From Rhodoferax aquaticus (GTDB taxonomy: Bacteria; Pseudomonadota; Gammaproteobacteria; Burkholderiales; Burkholderiaceae_C), in contig NZ_CP036282.1 of the NCBI RefSeq assembly GCF_006974105.1, positions 62,001 to 126,000 of the forward strand: a stretch of DNA of 64,000 bases, read 5' to 3'. The position numbers and the translations under genes were made by a program. The notes under the pieces were generated by a model. It searched no databases. It worked only from the letters and a program-made list of their open reading frames with translations, and was not told the origin of the DNA. Positions 34,684-44,262 of the stretch are shown one piece after another; the stretch's first letter is position 1, and each line of letters begins with the position of its first letter.

Positions 34684-35571
34684 TTAAACGCTGGGTTTTT
34701 CTGGGGGGAGGGCAGCTGCGGCTTTTTGCTCGCGCTCAAACTGCCATTCAACAAACGACTTGATGACCAAGGTGACCAAGGCCAACAGGGCCAAGAGAGA
34801 AGCCACCGCAAAGGCGGCTACCGATTGGTATTCGTTGTACAAAATTTCTACATGCAAGGGCATGGTGTTGGTTTGGCCGCGGATGTGACCTGACACCACC
34901 GACACCGCGCCAAACTCGCCCATGGCGCGTGCATTGCACAAGATCACGCCATAAATCAGGCCCCACTTGATGTTGGGCAGCGTGACATGCCAAAAGGTTT
35001 GCCAGCCAGTGGCTCCGAGTACCTGGGCCGCCTGCTCTTCTTCGGTGCCTTGCGCTTGCATCAGCGGTATCAGCTCCCGGGCAATGAAAGGAAAGGTCAC
35101 GAAGATGGTGGCCAACACAATGCCGGGCACCGCAAACACGATCTTGATGTCGTGGGCTTGCAACCAAGGCCCAAACCAGCCATGGGCGCCAAACATCAAC
35201 ACGTAGACCAAGCCCGCCACGACCGGCGACACGGAGAACGGTAAGTCAATCAGGGTGGTCAAGAACGCCTTGCCTTTGAACTCGTACTTGGCAATGGCCC
35301 ACGCCGCTGCCACGCCAAACACCAAGTTCAGCGGCACAGCAATGGCGGCAGTCAGCAAGGTCAGGCGAATAGCGCTCCAGGCGTCTGGCTCCTTCAGGGC
35401 TTCAAAGTACGCACCAAAGCCTTTGCGCAGTGCCTCGGTGCACACGGCGGCCAATGGCAATACCAAGAATAAGAACAAAAAGGTCAGCATCACGCCAATG
35501 AGCGTGTTGCGCAGCCATGCGGGCTCGGTGGTGCCCGCTTTGGCAGTGCGTAAGGTCGCTGTGCCGCTCAT
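34684..35571 (-). CDS. cysW: Sulfate ABC importer permease CysW
   Basis: 295 residues from [10 protein letters not shown]; the start overlaps the cysT stop (ATGA). Inner-membrane permease with six helices and the EAA loop [20 protein letters not shown]. CysW hallmarks are [20 protein letters not shown] and [20 protein letters not shown]. Pairs with CysT. Confidence 0.95.
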   Translation of the reverse strand: MSGTATLRTAKAGTTEPAWLRNTLIGVMLTFLFLFLVLPLAAVCTEALRKGFGAYFEALKEPDAWSAIRLTLLTAAIAVPLNLVFGVAAAWAIAKYEFKGKAFLTTLIDLPFSVSPVVAGLVYVLMFGAHGWFGPWLQAHDIKIVFAVPGIVLATIFVTFPFIARELIPLMQAQGTEEEQAAQVLGATGWQTFWHVTLPNIKWGLIYGVILCNARAMGEFGAVSVVSGHIRGQTNTMPLHVEILYNEYQSVAAFAVASLLALLALVTLVIKSFVEWQFEREQKAAAALPPEKPSV

Positions 35572-36422
35572 GACTGTGCTCCCGAGCGGCGGCGCTGCCA
35601 AGCTTGCAGTGCGTTGATCAGCATCAACAAGACAAAGGAGATGAGCAGCATGACCGTGGCCACTGCCGTGGCACCCGCGTAGTCGTACTGCTCTAGCTTG
35701 CCGATGATGATGAGCGGCGTAATTTCAGAGACCATGGGCATATTGCCTGCAATAAAGATAACGGAACCGTACTCACCCACCGCCCGGGCAAAGGCCATGG
35801 CAAAGCCAGTGAGCAAGGCGGGCGCAATGGTCGGAAAAATCACATGGCGAAAGGTCTGCCAGCGGCTTGCGCCCAAGCAGGTTGCGGCTTCTTCCAGCTC
35901 TTTCTCCATGTCTTCCAACACGGGCTGCACCGTGCGCACCACAAACGGCAAGCTAATGAAAATGAGCGCGATGACAATGCCGTTGCGGTTAAACGCCAGC
36001 TGAATGCCGTAGGGGGCCAAGAGCGAACCAATCCAGCCGTTGTCAGCCAAAAGCGCCGTCAAGGCAATGCCGGCCACCGCGGTGGGCAGCGCAAAGGGCA
36101 GGTCCACCATGGCGTCCACAACCTTCTTGCCGGGGAAGGGGTAGCGCACCAGCACCCACGCCACCAGCAGGCCAAACACCACATTGACCAAGGCCGCAAT
36201 GAGCGATGCACCAAAGGTGAGTTGGTAGGCAGCTACCACGCGTGGGCTGGCCACAGCCGCCCAAAACTGCTCCCACGTGAGGGTGAAGGTTTTGAGGACC
36301 AGTGCTGACAGCGGTATCAGCACAATCAGGCTCAGGTACAACAGGGTGTAGCCCAGCGTGAGGTTAAAGCCCGGCAGGACGCGCTTAGACGCACGCTTGG
36401 GGGTGGTGGGGGCAATGGACAT
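35568..36422 (-). CDS. cysT: Sulfate ABC importer permease CysT (CysU)
   Basis: 284 residues, six helices, with [20 protein letters not shown] at the N-terminus, [20 protein letters not shown], the EAA loop [20 protein letters not shown] and [18 protein letters not shown]. Homologous to CysW, with which it forms the channel. It follows sbp across a hairpin terminator that may lower expression relative to the binding protein. Confidence 0.95.
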   Translation of the reverse strand: MSIAPTTPKRASKRVLPGFNLTLGYTLLYLSLIVLIPLSALVLKTFTLTWEQFWAAVASPRVVAAYQLTFGASLIAALVNVVFGLLVAWVLVRYPFPGKKVVDAMVDLPFALPTAVAGIALTALLADNGWIGSLLAPYGIQLAFNRNGIVIALIFISLPFVVRTVQPVLEDMEKELEEAATCLGASRWQTFRHVIFPTIAPALLTGFAMAFARAVGEYGSVIFIAGNMPMVSEITPLIIIGKLEQYDYAGATAVATVMLLISFVLLMLINALQAWQRRRSGAQS

Positions 36423-36434
36423 GGATCAGACGAA

Positions 36435-36460
36435 AAAGAAAGCGCGCCGATACGGCGCGC
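36435..36460 (-). terminator. Intergenic terminator/attenuator between sbp and cysT
   Basis: On the minus strand an 8-bp stem (GCGCGCCG and CGGCGCGC, loop of three) is followed by TTTCTTTTT. It would end most sbp transcripts and let a fraction continue into cysTWA, giving binding protein excess. No separate cysT promoter is evident in the 50-base gap. Confidence 0.75.
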
Positions 36461-36472
36461 AGGAGGCCAGAG

Positions 36473-37474
36473 TTACTTAACGGTGTACAGCTTATCGAAC
36501 TGGCCACCGTCGTTGAAGTGCACTTTTTGCGCCTCAGAGAACGAGCCAAAGTAGTCTGCTGCTGTGAATAGCTTGATGGGCTTGAAGGTGCTGGCGTACT
36601 TTTTCAGAATGGCCGGGTTACTTGGGCGAATGGCGTGCTTGGCCGCAATCTCTTGCGCCTCATCGGTGTACAAGAAGTTCAGGTACGCACGGGCTTGGTC
36701 AGCGGTCCCTTTTTTGGCCACGGTGCGTTCCACCACGGCCACAGGGTTCTCGGCCACGATGGAGCTGCTGGGGTGAATCGCGTCGACCTTGCCTGCGCCA
36801 AATTCATTGTCCACCGACACCACTTCAGACTCAAACGTGATCAGTGCGTCGCCGATATTGCGTTGCAAGAAGATGGTGGTGGCGTCACGTCCACCCTTGG
36901 CCAAAACCGGCACGTTCTTGTACAGCTTGGCCACAAACTCCGCGGCTTGTGCATCGGTTCCGCCCTTGGCACGTACAGAGCCCCAAGCCGCCAGATAGGC
37001 CATGCGGCCATTGCCACCGGTTTTGGGGTTGACCACAACCACTTGCACGCCAGGCTTGATCAAATCGTCCCAGTCTTTGATGCCTTTGGGGTTACCGTTA
37101 CGAACCAAAAACAGCATGGTGGAGCTGGTAGGGGCTGCATTGCTTGGGAACTTCTTGGTCCAGTCTTTGGCCACTACGCCGTTGCCCGCCAGAAAATCGA
37201 CATCGGTGGTGGTGTTCATGGTCACCACATCGGCGTCCAAACCGTCGTTCACAGCACGTGCTTGGGCGCTGGACCCCGCGTGGCTTTGGTCAATCTTGAT
37301 GTCTTTGCCCGTGGTCTTTTTGTAGTTGGCAATGAAGGCCGCGTTGATATCTTTGTAAAACTCACGTGACACGTCGTACGACACGTTGAGCAAAGTGGTT
37401 TGTGCTGCTACAAAATTGCTAGCTGCCAACGCAATAACAGCGAGCGCCAACTTGGTTTTTTGCTTGAGGTGCAT
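36473..37474 (-). CDS. sbp: Periplasmic sulfate-binding protein
   Basis: 333 residues with signal peptide (LALAVIALAASNFVAAQ). Sbp/CysP family strings: LLNVSYDVSREFYKDINAAF, HAGSSAQARAVNDGLDADVV, NPKTGGNGRMAYLAAWG. Delivers sulfate to CysTW. The roughly 240 bases upstream are AT-rich near 37550-37630, probably promoter and CysB region, but I could not define a site. Thiosulfate specificity (CysP) cannot be excluded. Confidence 0.95.
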   Translation of the reverse strand: MHLKQKTKLALAVIALAASNFVAAQTTLLNVSYDVSREFYKDINAAFIANYKKTTGKDIKIDQSHAGSSAQARAVNDGLDADVVTMNTTTDVDFLAGNGVVAKDWTKKFPSNAAPTSSTMLFLVRNGNPKGIKDWDDLIKPGVQVVVVNPKTGGNGRMAYLAAWGSVRAKGGTDAQAAEFVAKLYKNVPVLAKGGRDATTIFLQRNIGDALITFESEVVSVDNEFGAGKVDAIHPSSSIVAENPVAVVERTVAKKGTADQARAYLNFLYTDEAQEIAAKHAIRPSNPAILKKYASTFKPIKLFTAADYFGSFSEAQKVHFNDGGQFDKLYTVK

Positions 37475-37714
37475 GGAGTTTTTCCAAAAAGTAAAAGGCC
37501 TGTAAGCAGCCTCTGAAGGGCCACGAATGCCTGAATTCTGGGCAAAACTGCGCTGAACAACAACGAATTGTTTATTGTTTGATTATTCGCTAAAGCGTAT
37601 ATAGAAATCCCTAATGTCTTTTTATCTTGCATAAACAACAGGGTGCAGACCACGTGGGTGGGCGCGCCTTGTGGTGCCCAGGGCAGAATCGGCGCGCAAT
37701 GCCTTGCCGCCTGT

Positions 37715-38179
37715 TTAGCGCAACAGCCGCACCGCCCCAATGGCCAGCCAACCCAACACAAAGTTCAGCACCACCAGCTTGTGAATGGTGGCAGCCGCAG
37801 CGGCAGCCACGGGCCACTCACTTGCGGCGACTGCACGCTGAAACTTCTTGAAACCTGCGAATCGGATGTGCCCAAACACGAGCACCATGAGCAGGCCGAA
37901 CGCTGCCATGAGGTTCCAGCCCAGCGGCAAGCCATTGCCCGATGCATGCGCCGCCTTAGCAGCACCTGCGTACAGATGCCCGCCGGTGGCCAGCACCACC
38001 ACGACCGCGATCAGTACCACGTTAAAAAACCGCTGCCACACCTGTGCCATTAAGCGGGCACGGGGCTGGGGCTCCATCACGGCCAGCGTGGCAGGGCGCA
38101 AGGCCAGCAGCATGAAGGTCATGCCCCCCATCCAAACGATGGCGGCAATCAGGTGAAGGAGCTTGAGGATGTCATACAT
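37715..38179 (-). CDS. CopD-like integral membrane protein
   Basis: 154 residues from MYDILKLLHLIAAIVWMGGM; a longer upstream frame has no membrane or signal character. Four hydrophobic helices (FNVVLIAVVVVLATGGHLYA, NLMAAFGLLMVLVFGHIRFA, VLNFVLGWLAIGAVRLL). The HLIAAIVWMGGM-type first helix with its His resembles the CopD/YccA-type heme- or copper-associated membrane family. No cop genes adjoin it, so a copper role is only family-based. Confidence 0.75.
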   Translation of the reverse strand: MYDILKLLHLIAAIVWMGGMTFMLLALRPATLAVMEPQPRARLMAQVWQRFFNVVLIAVVVVLATGGHLYAGAAKAAHASGNGLPLGWNLMAAFGLLMVLVFGHIRFAGFKKFQRAVAASEWPVAAAAAATIHKLVVLNFVLGWLAIGAVRLLR

Positions 38180-38439
38180 AAGGTAGGGCTCAGGGTTGGG
38201 TGAAGGGTGCTGTCCAATGCAGCAGGCTGAAGGTGGGCATTGTGGGCCATGCGATGGCAGGTCTGTGTGCAGCGCCGACAAAGGCCGTGGCAGATTCTGG
38301 GTCATGGACAGGGCCTTTACGCCTACGACGTTCTGATTTTTCCGAACTTAAACTGAAGGAAATACGAATTTACGCGAAGTGTCTTTGTGCCTACAGTTGC
38401 AAGCTTACGAGCCACAACAGGCTTTTTTGGAGTAACGCC

Positions 38440-38976
38440 ATGCGACTAAGTACCCGAGGACGATTTGCCATCACCGCCATGATTGACTTGGCCCTGCGCG
38501 AGAGCGCTCACCCAGTGCCTTTGGTCGACATCGCGCTGCGCCACCGAATTTCTTTGTCTTACTTGGAGCAGGTGTTTGCCAAGCTGCGCCAACACAGCTT
38601 GGTGGAAAGCACGCGCGGACCTGGCGGCGGCTACACCCTGGGGTTCCGACGTGATGCCATTACGGTGGCAGACATCATTGTGGCCATTGAAGACGACTCC
38701 GAAGAACGTGTAGGCCTTAGCAGCCGCGACAGCTCGCAAAGTGCGCACGACATGACCCAAGGCCTGTGGGATTCCTTGCAAGAAACAGTGCTGGCCCATA
38801 TGCGCACCATCACCTTGCGCAGCTTGGCGCAAGAGCAGCGTGCCAAAGGCTTCCAAGTGGCTGAACGGGTCTCCTCCAAAAAAGGCGTGTTCAAGAAGCC
38901 CAAGCCAGAGGTGATGCGTATCAATGCGCCTAACTCGGTGTTTGCACTGGGCCAAATGTTCCCTGCGCGCAGCTAG
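38440..38976 (+). CDS. Rrf2/IscR-family regulator lacking all cluster cysteines
   Basis: 178 residues from the ATG after TTGGAG. The winged helix is IscR-like (MRLSTRGRFAITAMIDLALR, ISLSYLEQVFAKLRQHSLVE, STRGPGGGYTLGF, ITVADIIVAIEDD). In IscR three cysteines in the next stretch bind a [2Fe-2S] cluster; here that stretch reads ERVGLSSRDSSQSAHDMTQG, and the whole protein contains no Cys. It should work as an apo-regulator or sense something else. The sulfate importer is nearby, so sulfur or cysteine control is a possible but untested link. Confidence 0.88.
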   Translation: MRLSTRGRFAITAMIDLALRESAHPVPLVDIALRHRISLSYLEQVFAKLRQHSLVESTRGPGGGYTLGFRRDAITVADIIVAIEDDSEERVGLSSRDSSQSAHDMTQGLWDSLQETVLAHMRTITLRSLAQEQRAKGFQVAERVSSKKGVFKKPKPEVMRINAPNSVFALGQMFPARS

Positions 38977-39143
38977 GACACGCCCCACGGGTATCGCTTG
39001 CTCTATGAGCGAGCGGTGCCTTGTGCCAGAGCGCGCGCCCACGCGCTGCGATTGGAGGGCATTCACAGATGCGCTAAGCCTTGGCAAACCGGCCCTTGCT
39101 TGGGCGGATAGGCTATAAATCAGCACTACATCAAGGAGTGCAC

Positions 39144-41189
39144 ATGGGGCGACGGTTGAGGTGCGTGGGAGTGGCGCTCGCCGCCGCGATGGGGCTGCAA
39201 AGCCTTGGTTTTGCCAAAGACGCGGGTCCAGCATTGGGCTATTCACCCGCGAACATGGACAAGCGCGTGAGTCCGCGTGAGGACTTTTACCGATACGCCA
39301 ACGGCCATTGGCTCAAGCGCACCGACATCCCCTCTGCGGATGCTGATGTAGGCGGCTTCACCCTGCTAGCCAACAACCTCAATGACAAACTCCTAGCGCT
39401 CATCCAAGAGGCTGCCAACACCCCTGCAAACAAACAAAGCGTCAGCCGACAGCAAATTGGGGACTTCTATCGCGCAGCGATGGACCTACCCCGCCTCGAC
39501 GCATTGGGTCTGCAACCCATTGCACGTGACTTACAGGCCATTGAAAGCGCGCAGAGCCCTGCCACTTTGGCTGCGCTCTTGGCTCGCCTGCAGCTTGGCT
39601 TTGGCGTGTCGCCCCTGCTCAATGGTTTTACAGGCGCGGACCCCAAGCAAAGCAATATGACCGTGCTCACCCTGTATCCCGGTCTACAAACCTTGGGCCA
39701 AGATGAGTATGCAAGCTCCTTTGCGCAGCCGGTGCGGGCCCTCTACCGTGACTACATGGTGCAGATGTTTCAGACCCTGGGTGACACCGAGATCAGTGCC
39801 AACACCAATGCTCGCACGGTGATGTCGATAGAGGGTGAAATTGCGGCCGCCCGCCTTACCCCTTTGCAGCAGCGCGACCCGCAACTGACCTACAACAAGC
39901 TCAGCTTAGACGAGGCGCAAGCCTTGATTCCTGCCGTGGACCTGCGTGCCTTCATCACCGCACTGGGTATGACACCACCCGCCACAGTGATGGTTCCCGA
40001 CATGAACGGCTTGCGCACTGGTCAAAAGGTAGTGGCGGAGCGGTCGGTAGAGGACATACGCACTTTGCTGCGATGGCATGTGCTGTCAGCCAGCGCTTCG
40101 GCCCTAGGCCAACCGTGGCGCGGCTTAAACCAAGAGTTTTCCCGCGCACGCAGCGGCGCAGAAAGCCAAGAAAGCCGCGAGCGTGAGGTCACCAAGGCCA
40201 TTGCCTCCACGCTGTTTCACCCCCTGTCGCGTGTGTATGTGGAGACCTACTTTCCAGAGAGCACGCGCCGCGATATCACCACCATGGTGAACCTCATGCG
40301 GGAGGAGTTTGCCAAGCGCTTGCAGACTAACCCGTGGTTGGACGAACCCACCCGCGCTGCCGCCCTAGACAAGCTGTCCAAAGTAGACATCGCAGTGGGC
40401 TACCCCGACCAGTGGATTGACTTTGGCGGCGTACGGATTGTGTCGAATGACTACTTGGGCAACATCCAGCGTGTCACCGAGTTTTTGATGCGCCGAGACT
40501 TCGCGCGCCTCGGGCAGCCCGTGGTCAACGACCGCTTTGCAGCGCCCAACATGACCACACCCATCGCGGTCAACGCGGCGTACAGTCCGCGCACCAACAG
40601 CATTGACATCACCGCCGCCATTGCGCAGCCCCCGTTTTACAAACAAGGGGCCGACCCCGCCGTCAACTACTGCACCATGGGTGCTGTCATTGGCCATGAA
40701 CTCACCCATGGCTTTGACAGCTTCGGGCGTCAATTTGGCCCAGCGGGGAATTTGCGCGACTGGTGGACACCGCAAGCCACCGCAGAATTCACCAAGCGCA
40801 CCGACATGCTGGTGCAGCAGTACAGCGAGTTCACGGTGCTGCCCGGCCTGATGCACAACGGCGCGCAGACCTTGACCGAAAACACCGCAGACCTGGGTGG
40901 CATCACCTTGGCACATGCCGCGCTCAAGCGCTACTTGGCGACCCATCCCCAAAACAAGATTGACGGTCTCACCAGCGACCAGCGCTGTTTTGTCGCTTGG
41001 GCCCAGATGTGGGCGTACAAGGCCCGTCCAGAGCGACTTCGCACCTTGGTCGCGACCGACTACCACGCCATTGGCTCCGTGCGCGGTGTGGCTCCGCTGC
41101 TTCATCTCGATGTATTCCACAAAGTGTTTAAAACCCGCAAGGGTGACCCCATGTGGCGTGCGCCCGAGCAGCGCGTCCGCATTTGGTAG
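39144..41189 (+). CDS. M13 family (neprilysin-like) zinc metallopeptidase
   Basis: 681 residues from the ATG after AAGGAG. Signal peptide ends near LGFAKD. The N-terminal domain shows the M13 opening (NMDKRVSPREDFYRYANGHW, LKRTDIPS). The catalytic domain has NAAYSPRTNSIDI, zinc motif GHELTHGFD (His518, Glu519, His522) and the third ligand in ENTADLGG (Glu579), ending with FRTRKGDPMWR-type M13 residues (FKTRKGDPMWRAPEQRVRIW). Periplasmic oligopeptidase, intact by every visible motif. It stands alone between the Rrf2 regulator and a DMT exporter. Confidence 0.94.
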   Translation: MGRRLRCVGVALAAAMGLQSLGFAKDAGPALGYSPANMDKRVSPREDFYRYANGHWLKRTDIPSADADVGGFTLLANNLNDKLLALIQEAANTPANKQSVSRQQIGDFYRAAMDLPRLDALGLQPIARDLQAIESAQSPATLAALLARLQLGFGVSPLLNGFTGADPKQSNMTVLTLYPGLQTLGQDEYASSFAQPVRALYRDYMVQMFQTLGDTEISANTNARTVMSIEGEIAAARLTPLQQRDPQLTYNKLSLDEAQALIPAVDLRAFITALGMTPPATVMVPDMNGLRTGQKVVAERSVEDIRTLLRWHVLSASASALGQPWRGLNQEFSRARSGAESQESREREVTKAIASTLFHPLSRVYVETYFPESTRRDITTMVNLMREEFAKRLQTNPWLDEPTRAAALDKLSKVDIAVGYPDQWIDFGGVRIVSNDYLGNIQRVTEFLMRRDFARLGQPVVNDRFAAPNMTTPIAVNAAYSPRTNSIDITAAIAQPPFYKQGADPAVNYCTMGAVIGHELTHGFDSFGRQFGPAGNLRDWWTPQATAEFTKRTDMLVQQYSEFTVLPGLMHNGAQTLTENTADLGGITLAHAALKRYLATHPQNKIDGLTSDQRCFVAWAQMWAYKARPERLRTLVATDYHAIGSVRGVAPLLHLDVFHKVFKTRKGDPMWRAPEQRVRIW

Positions 41190-41200
41190 TTTGTTAGAAA

Positions 41201-41251
41201 ACAGCCGTTTACGCCCATCGCATAAGCGCGAGCAGCTATCTATTTGATAGT
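41201..41251 (+). repeat. Dispersed intergenic repeat, forward orientation
   Basis: TTTACGCCCATCGCATAAGC then GCGAGCAGCTATCTATTTGATAGT, including the terminal fold-back CTATC/GATAG. It sits between the convergent M13 and DMT exporter genes. Confidence 0.75.
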
Positions 41252-41269
41252 ATTTCAGCTTGGCTGAGC

Positions 41270-42148
41270 CTAGGTCTTGCGAGCGCTTTGCACCAGCAAC
41301 ACGCCTAGCACCACTACCACCACACCGGCTGCCTCCCACAGGCTCAAGTGCTCGCCCAAGAGCACGCTGCCCAGCAACAGCGCCACGATGGGGTTGATGC
41401 TGGCATACGTGGTTGCCACCGCGGAACCCATGCGAAGCGTCAAAATGTTAAAGGCCAAGTAGCCGCCAGCAGTGACCCCCAGCGCGAGATAGGCGAGCGC
41501 TGCCATCGATGACCAAGTGATGGCACCCAGTGGCTCTGCCACCAAAACGGACAAGACCGTGCCCACCAAACCACCCACGGCCATCTGCATGCACGACGCG
41601 ACCAGCACATTGCGCGGCATGTTGCCACGCTCGGTCAGCACCGAAGACACCGACGCCAACGCAGCGGCACTGAGGATGTAGGCATGCCCCACACCCCAGC
41701 CTCCGCCTAAGTAGGCCTCGTAGACCAACAGCAAGCCACCGATGCCGAGCACCGTGCCCAGCAGGGCCCGTGGCGCTACCCGCCGCTCCAGCGCGCCGTT
41801 GAGCACGCAGGTCATGATGGGCATGGTGGAGAACAGCACCGCAGTCATGCCCGACGACACCGACTGCAGGCCCCAGACGATCAAGGCACTCACGACCGTA
41901 ATGTTGAGCGTCCCCACCAAGGCGGGCCCCCGCCACGCCTTGAGGTCAGAGAGTGCCGGTAGCGCTGCCCCACGGTGCTTGAGCACGAGCCACAAAACAC
42001 CGGCCGCCAAAAGCCCGCGCACGCCACAAAGCAGCAAAGGGGGCAGCGCCGTGGCTGCCATCTGCACCACCATATAGGAGCTGCCCCACACCACATACAC
42101 GGTGAAGAACGAGAGGCCTACAACCCAAGGCTGCTTCAGCAAGCTCAT
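41270..42148 (-). CDS. EamA/DMT-superfamily transporter
   Basis: 292 residues from MSLLKQPWVVGLSFFTVYVV; further upstream frame is not membrane-like. Ten helices in two EamA halves (WGSSYMVVQMAATALPPLLL; AVATTYASINPIVALLLGSV followed by LLGEHLSLWEAAGVVVVVLG). The second-half motif with Pro and GE is characteristic of RhaT/EamA exporters of amino acids or metabolites. Substrate unknown. Confidence 0.9.
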   Translation of the reverse strand: MSLLKQPWVVGLSFFTVYVVWGSSYMVVQMAATALPPLLLCGVRGLLAAGVLWLVLKHRGAALPALSDLKAWRGPALVGTLNITVVSALIVWGLQSVSSGMTAVLFSTMPIMTCVLNGALERRVAPRALLGTVLGIGGLLLVYEAYLGGGWGVGHAYILSAAALASVSSVLTERGNMPRNVLVASCMQMAVGGLVGTVLSVLVAEPLGAITWSSMAALAYLALGVTAGGYLAFNILTLRMGSAVATTYASINPIVALLLGSVLLGEHLSLWEAAGVVVVVLGVLLVQSARKT

Positions 42149-42392
42149 GGGCAGCCTAGGCCTAGGGACAAGAGGGTGTGCGTCGCAGATGGCATGGGGG
42201 GTGGTTGGACTTGGAAGTATTGCGAAGCATAGCGCTGCGGTACAGCAAAGGGAACACCATCTGGGTGCTGACCTGGGTTCTGCAGCAAAAATACCTTCAC
42301 ACAACTTTACCTAAAGGCAGTAGGCGCGGGACGCGGGCCCTTCGTTGTAGTGACAAGCCGATCAAGGCTTGTTCAACCTAGATGAGGACACT

Positions 42393-42986
42393 ATGGAAAC
42401 CCGCTTATTGATTGCTTCCTTGTTCGTCGCTTTTGGCGCTAGCGCCGCGATGGCACAAACCAATACGGCCAACACCGTGCAACGTGACGTCAACCAGCAA
42501 ACTCGCATTGAGACCGGGCTGAAGGACGGCAGCCTCAACACCAAAGAGGCCGGACGACTAGAAACTGAGCAAAGTCAAGTTGACCGGCTACAAGCCCGTG
42601 ACTTGAAAGACGGCAAGCTCACCTTGAAAGAACGTGCGCAACTGCGCAGAGCCCAAAACAAGGCTAGCCGAGACATTCAGTCGGCCGAGCACAACAACGT
42701 CAAGGGCAACCCTGAGTCCAAGTCGTCCGAGCGCTTGCAAGCTGATGTACAGCGCAACATCCAACAAGAAAAACGCATCGAGCAAGGCGTGCAAAGCGGT
42801 GCTCTCACCAAGCCTGAAGTCAGCACACTTGAGCGTGGTCAAGCGCGCGTCGACCGCAAGGAAGCTAAGGCAGCACGCGACGGCAATGTAGGCCGAGTGG
42901 AACAGGCCAACATCCAGCACGCCGACAACAAGCACAGTGAGGAAATCTTGGACAAGAAGCACAATGGCAAGACCCGCAAGGGGTAG
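42393..42986 (+). CDS. Exported charged protein with internal duplication
   Basis: 197 residues from METRLLIASLFVAFGASAAM, a signal peptide cleaved near MAQ. The mature protein has two similar blocks of about 50 residues: VQRDVNQQTRIETGLKDGSL (after residue 26), then VQRNIQQEKRIEQGVQSGAL. Each continues with LE-E/RGQ-VDR-A-RDG-type residues (LETEQSQVDRLQARDLKDGK; LERGQARVDRKEAKAARDGN). It is very polar and helical and ends in a Lys/His-rich tail. No named function; similar small periplasmic proteins occur in Comamonadaceae. Confidence 0.8.
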   Translation: METRLLIASLFVAFGASAAMAQTNTANTVQRDVNQQTRIETGLKDGSLNTKEAGRLETEQSQVDRLQARDLKDGKLTLKERAQLRRAQNKASRDIQSAEHNNVKGNPESKSSERLQADVQRNIQQEKRIEQGVQSGALTKPEVSTLERGQARVDRKEAKAARDGNVGRVEQANIQHADNKHSEEILDKKHNGKTRKG

Positions 42987-43049
42987 CACGGAGTAGCGGC
43001 CTGCGGAGGTTTTCGGCAGGCTACTCATCGCTTCAACCACAGGGCTCCT

Positions 43050-43499
43050 ATGAAAACTGTTTCCTACGCACTGGCGCTTGGCGTCAGTTGTTTGATGGTG
43101 GCGTGCGCTACAACGGGCAGCGCCAGCCCATCGGCCAAGCCGGTGTTTTATCCCAACGCCAAGCTCAATGCCGTGGGTCAAGACAAAGCCAACCAAGAGG
43201 CCCAAAGCTGCATGTCGCAGGCCATCGGTGCGGGGCTTACGCCGGACGAGAAAGACAATGCCATTGCCCACGGCGCTGAAAAAGGTGCGGCAGTGGGCGG
43301 CGTGGCTGCAGCTGTGGGCGCCCTGGTGCGTGGCAAGGGTGTGGAACGGGCTGTCGAGTCCGGCGCGGGCGGTGCGGCTGTGGGTGGCGCTGCCGGGGCT
43401 GTATCCGGCGCCTTCCACGACAAGCCCAACACCACTTACCGCCACTACGTGCAGCGCTGTCTGAAAGACCGTGGCTATGAAGTCATTGGTTGGAACTAG
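43050..43499 (+). CDS. Glycine-zipper lipoprotein
   Basis: 149 residues. The lipobox LMVAC gives a lipid-anchored Cys19. A Gly/Ala-rich hydrophobic stretch (GAAVGGVAAAVGALVRGKG, ESGAGGAAVGGAAGAVSGAF) is a glycine zipper as in outer-membrane lipoproteins of the YMGG/17-kDa antigen type. The C-terminus (YRHYVQRCLKDRGYEVIGWN) resembles many short envelope lipoproteins. Its end overlaps the convergent deacetylase gene by 17 bases. Confidence 0.85.
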   Translation: MKTVSYALALGVSCLMVACATTGSASPSAKPVFYPNAKLNAVGQDKANQEAQSCMSQAIGAGLTPDEKDNAIAHGAEKGAAVGGVAAAVGALVRGKGVERAVESGAGGAAVGGAAGAVSGAFHDKPNTTYRHYVQRCLKDRGYEVIGWN

Positions 43500-44262
43500 G
43501 CCGCACCAGCTGCTCTTTGGGCAGGTTGGTGGCACTCAGGCCCACCTGGTCTAGCCGCACAAATACCAGGCCATTGCGCAAGAGCTGAAGCAAGCCGGTG
43601 GAGAGCCCCTCCGCCGTGTCAGAGGCAGGCTTGTTCATGTGGGCAATGATCACGTCACCGCCTTTGACGTGCCGTAAGCGCTCTTCCACAGCGGGCTTGC
43701 GCAAAGTGGCCCCCGAGTCGGCATTGATAGAAAAACCTGCAATACCAAAGCCCATGCGCTCAATCTCTGCAATGGCCTGCGGGTCGTACTCGGCCGTTGC
43801 ACCCCGGTACCAGTGGGGTGGCACACCAATCATCTCGGTGATGGCCTTGGCCCCTTCGCTGACTTCTTGGCGCAGGTGCAGCAGGTCTGGCTCGCCGGCA
43901 ATGCCATAGACCTTGCGCCCCGCCCCAATGACTGCGGGAATGTGGTTTTCACCATGGTCTTCTACGTCGAACAAGTCCAAGTGCGCTTTGATGATGGCCA
44001 CACCTTGGGGGTTCTTCAGTAGCCACTTTTTAGTGGCAAACAGCGTCGCCGGTATGCGGTTGCGAATGAGAAACTCAATCAAATCATCATCAAACGCGCC
44101 AGAGCAAGCGTCTAGCGTGAGCGCAATGTTGCGTGTGGGAGTGGCACTGGCTATGACGTCATGCACTTCAATGGGCGTTTGGGCCCACAGCGGCGGGTAA
44201 GTACAGCACAGTGCGCCGACTGCGAGGCGTACCAAGAGGCGCCTCGCAGCCGCCATAGGCAT
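43483..44262 (-). CDS. Exported polysaccharide deacetylase (NodB-like)
   Basis: About 259 residues from MPMAAARRLLVRLAVGALCC, which gives a proper signal peptide; an ATG at 44319 would add 19 residues. NodB-fold signs are IALTLDACSGAFDDDLIEFL (first metal/base motif), IPATLFATKKWLL, HGENHIPAVIG (His motif), GVPPHWYRGATAEYDPQAI and HVKGGDVIIAHMNKP. The usual TFDDG is varied to TLDACSG, as in a divergent periplasmic subgroup. Likely removes acetyl groups from an envelope glycan; substrate unknown. Confidence 0.85.
   Translation of the reverse strand: MPMAAARRLLVRLAVGALCCTYPPLWAQTPIEVHDVIASATPTRNIALTLDACSGAFDDDLIEFLIRNRIPATLFATKKWLLKNPQGVAIIKAHLDLFDVEDHGENHIPAVIGAGRKVYGIAGEPDLLHLRQEVSEGAKAITEMIGVPPHWYRGATAEYDPQAIAEIERMGFGIAGFSINADSGATLRKPAVEERLRHVKGGDVIIAHMNKPASDTAEGLSTGLLQLLRNGLVFVRLDQVGLSATNLPKEQLVRPSSNQ

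Noticed and set aside
36635..37369. 244-codon open frame on the plus strand across sbp
   Set aside because: Shadow of a strongly conserved sulfate-binding protein; the translation has no family features.
40365..41339. 324-codon open frame on the minus strand across the M13 peptidase
   Set aside because: Antisense to a gene with intact zinc motifs; low-complexity translation, no recognisable domain.
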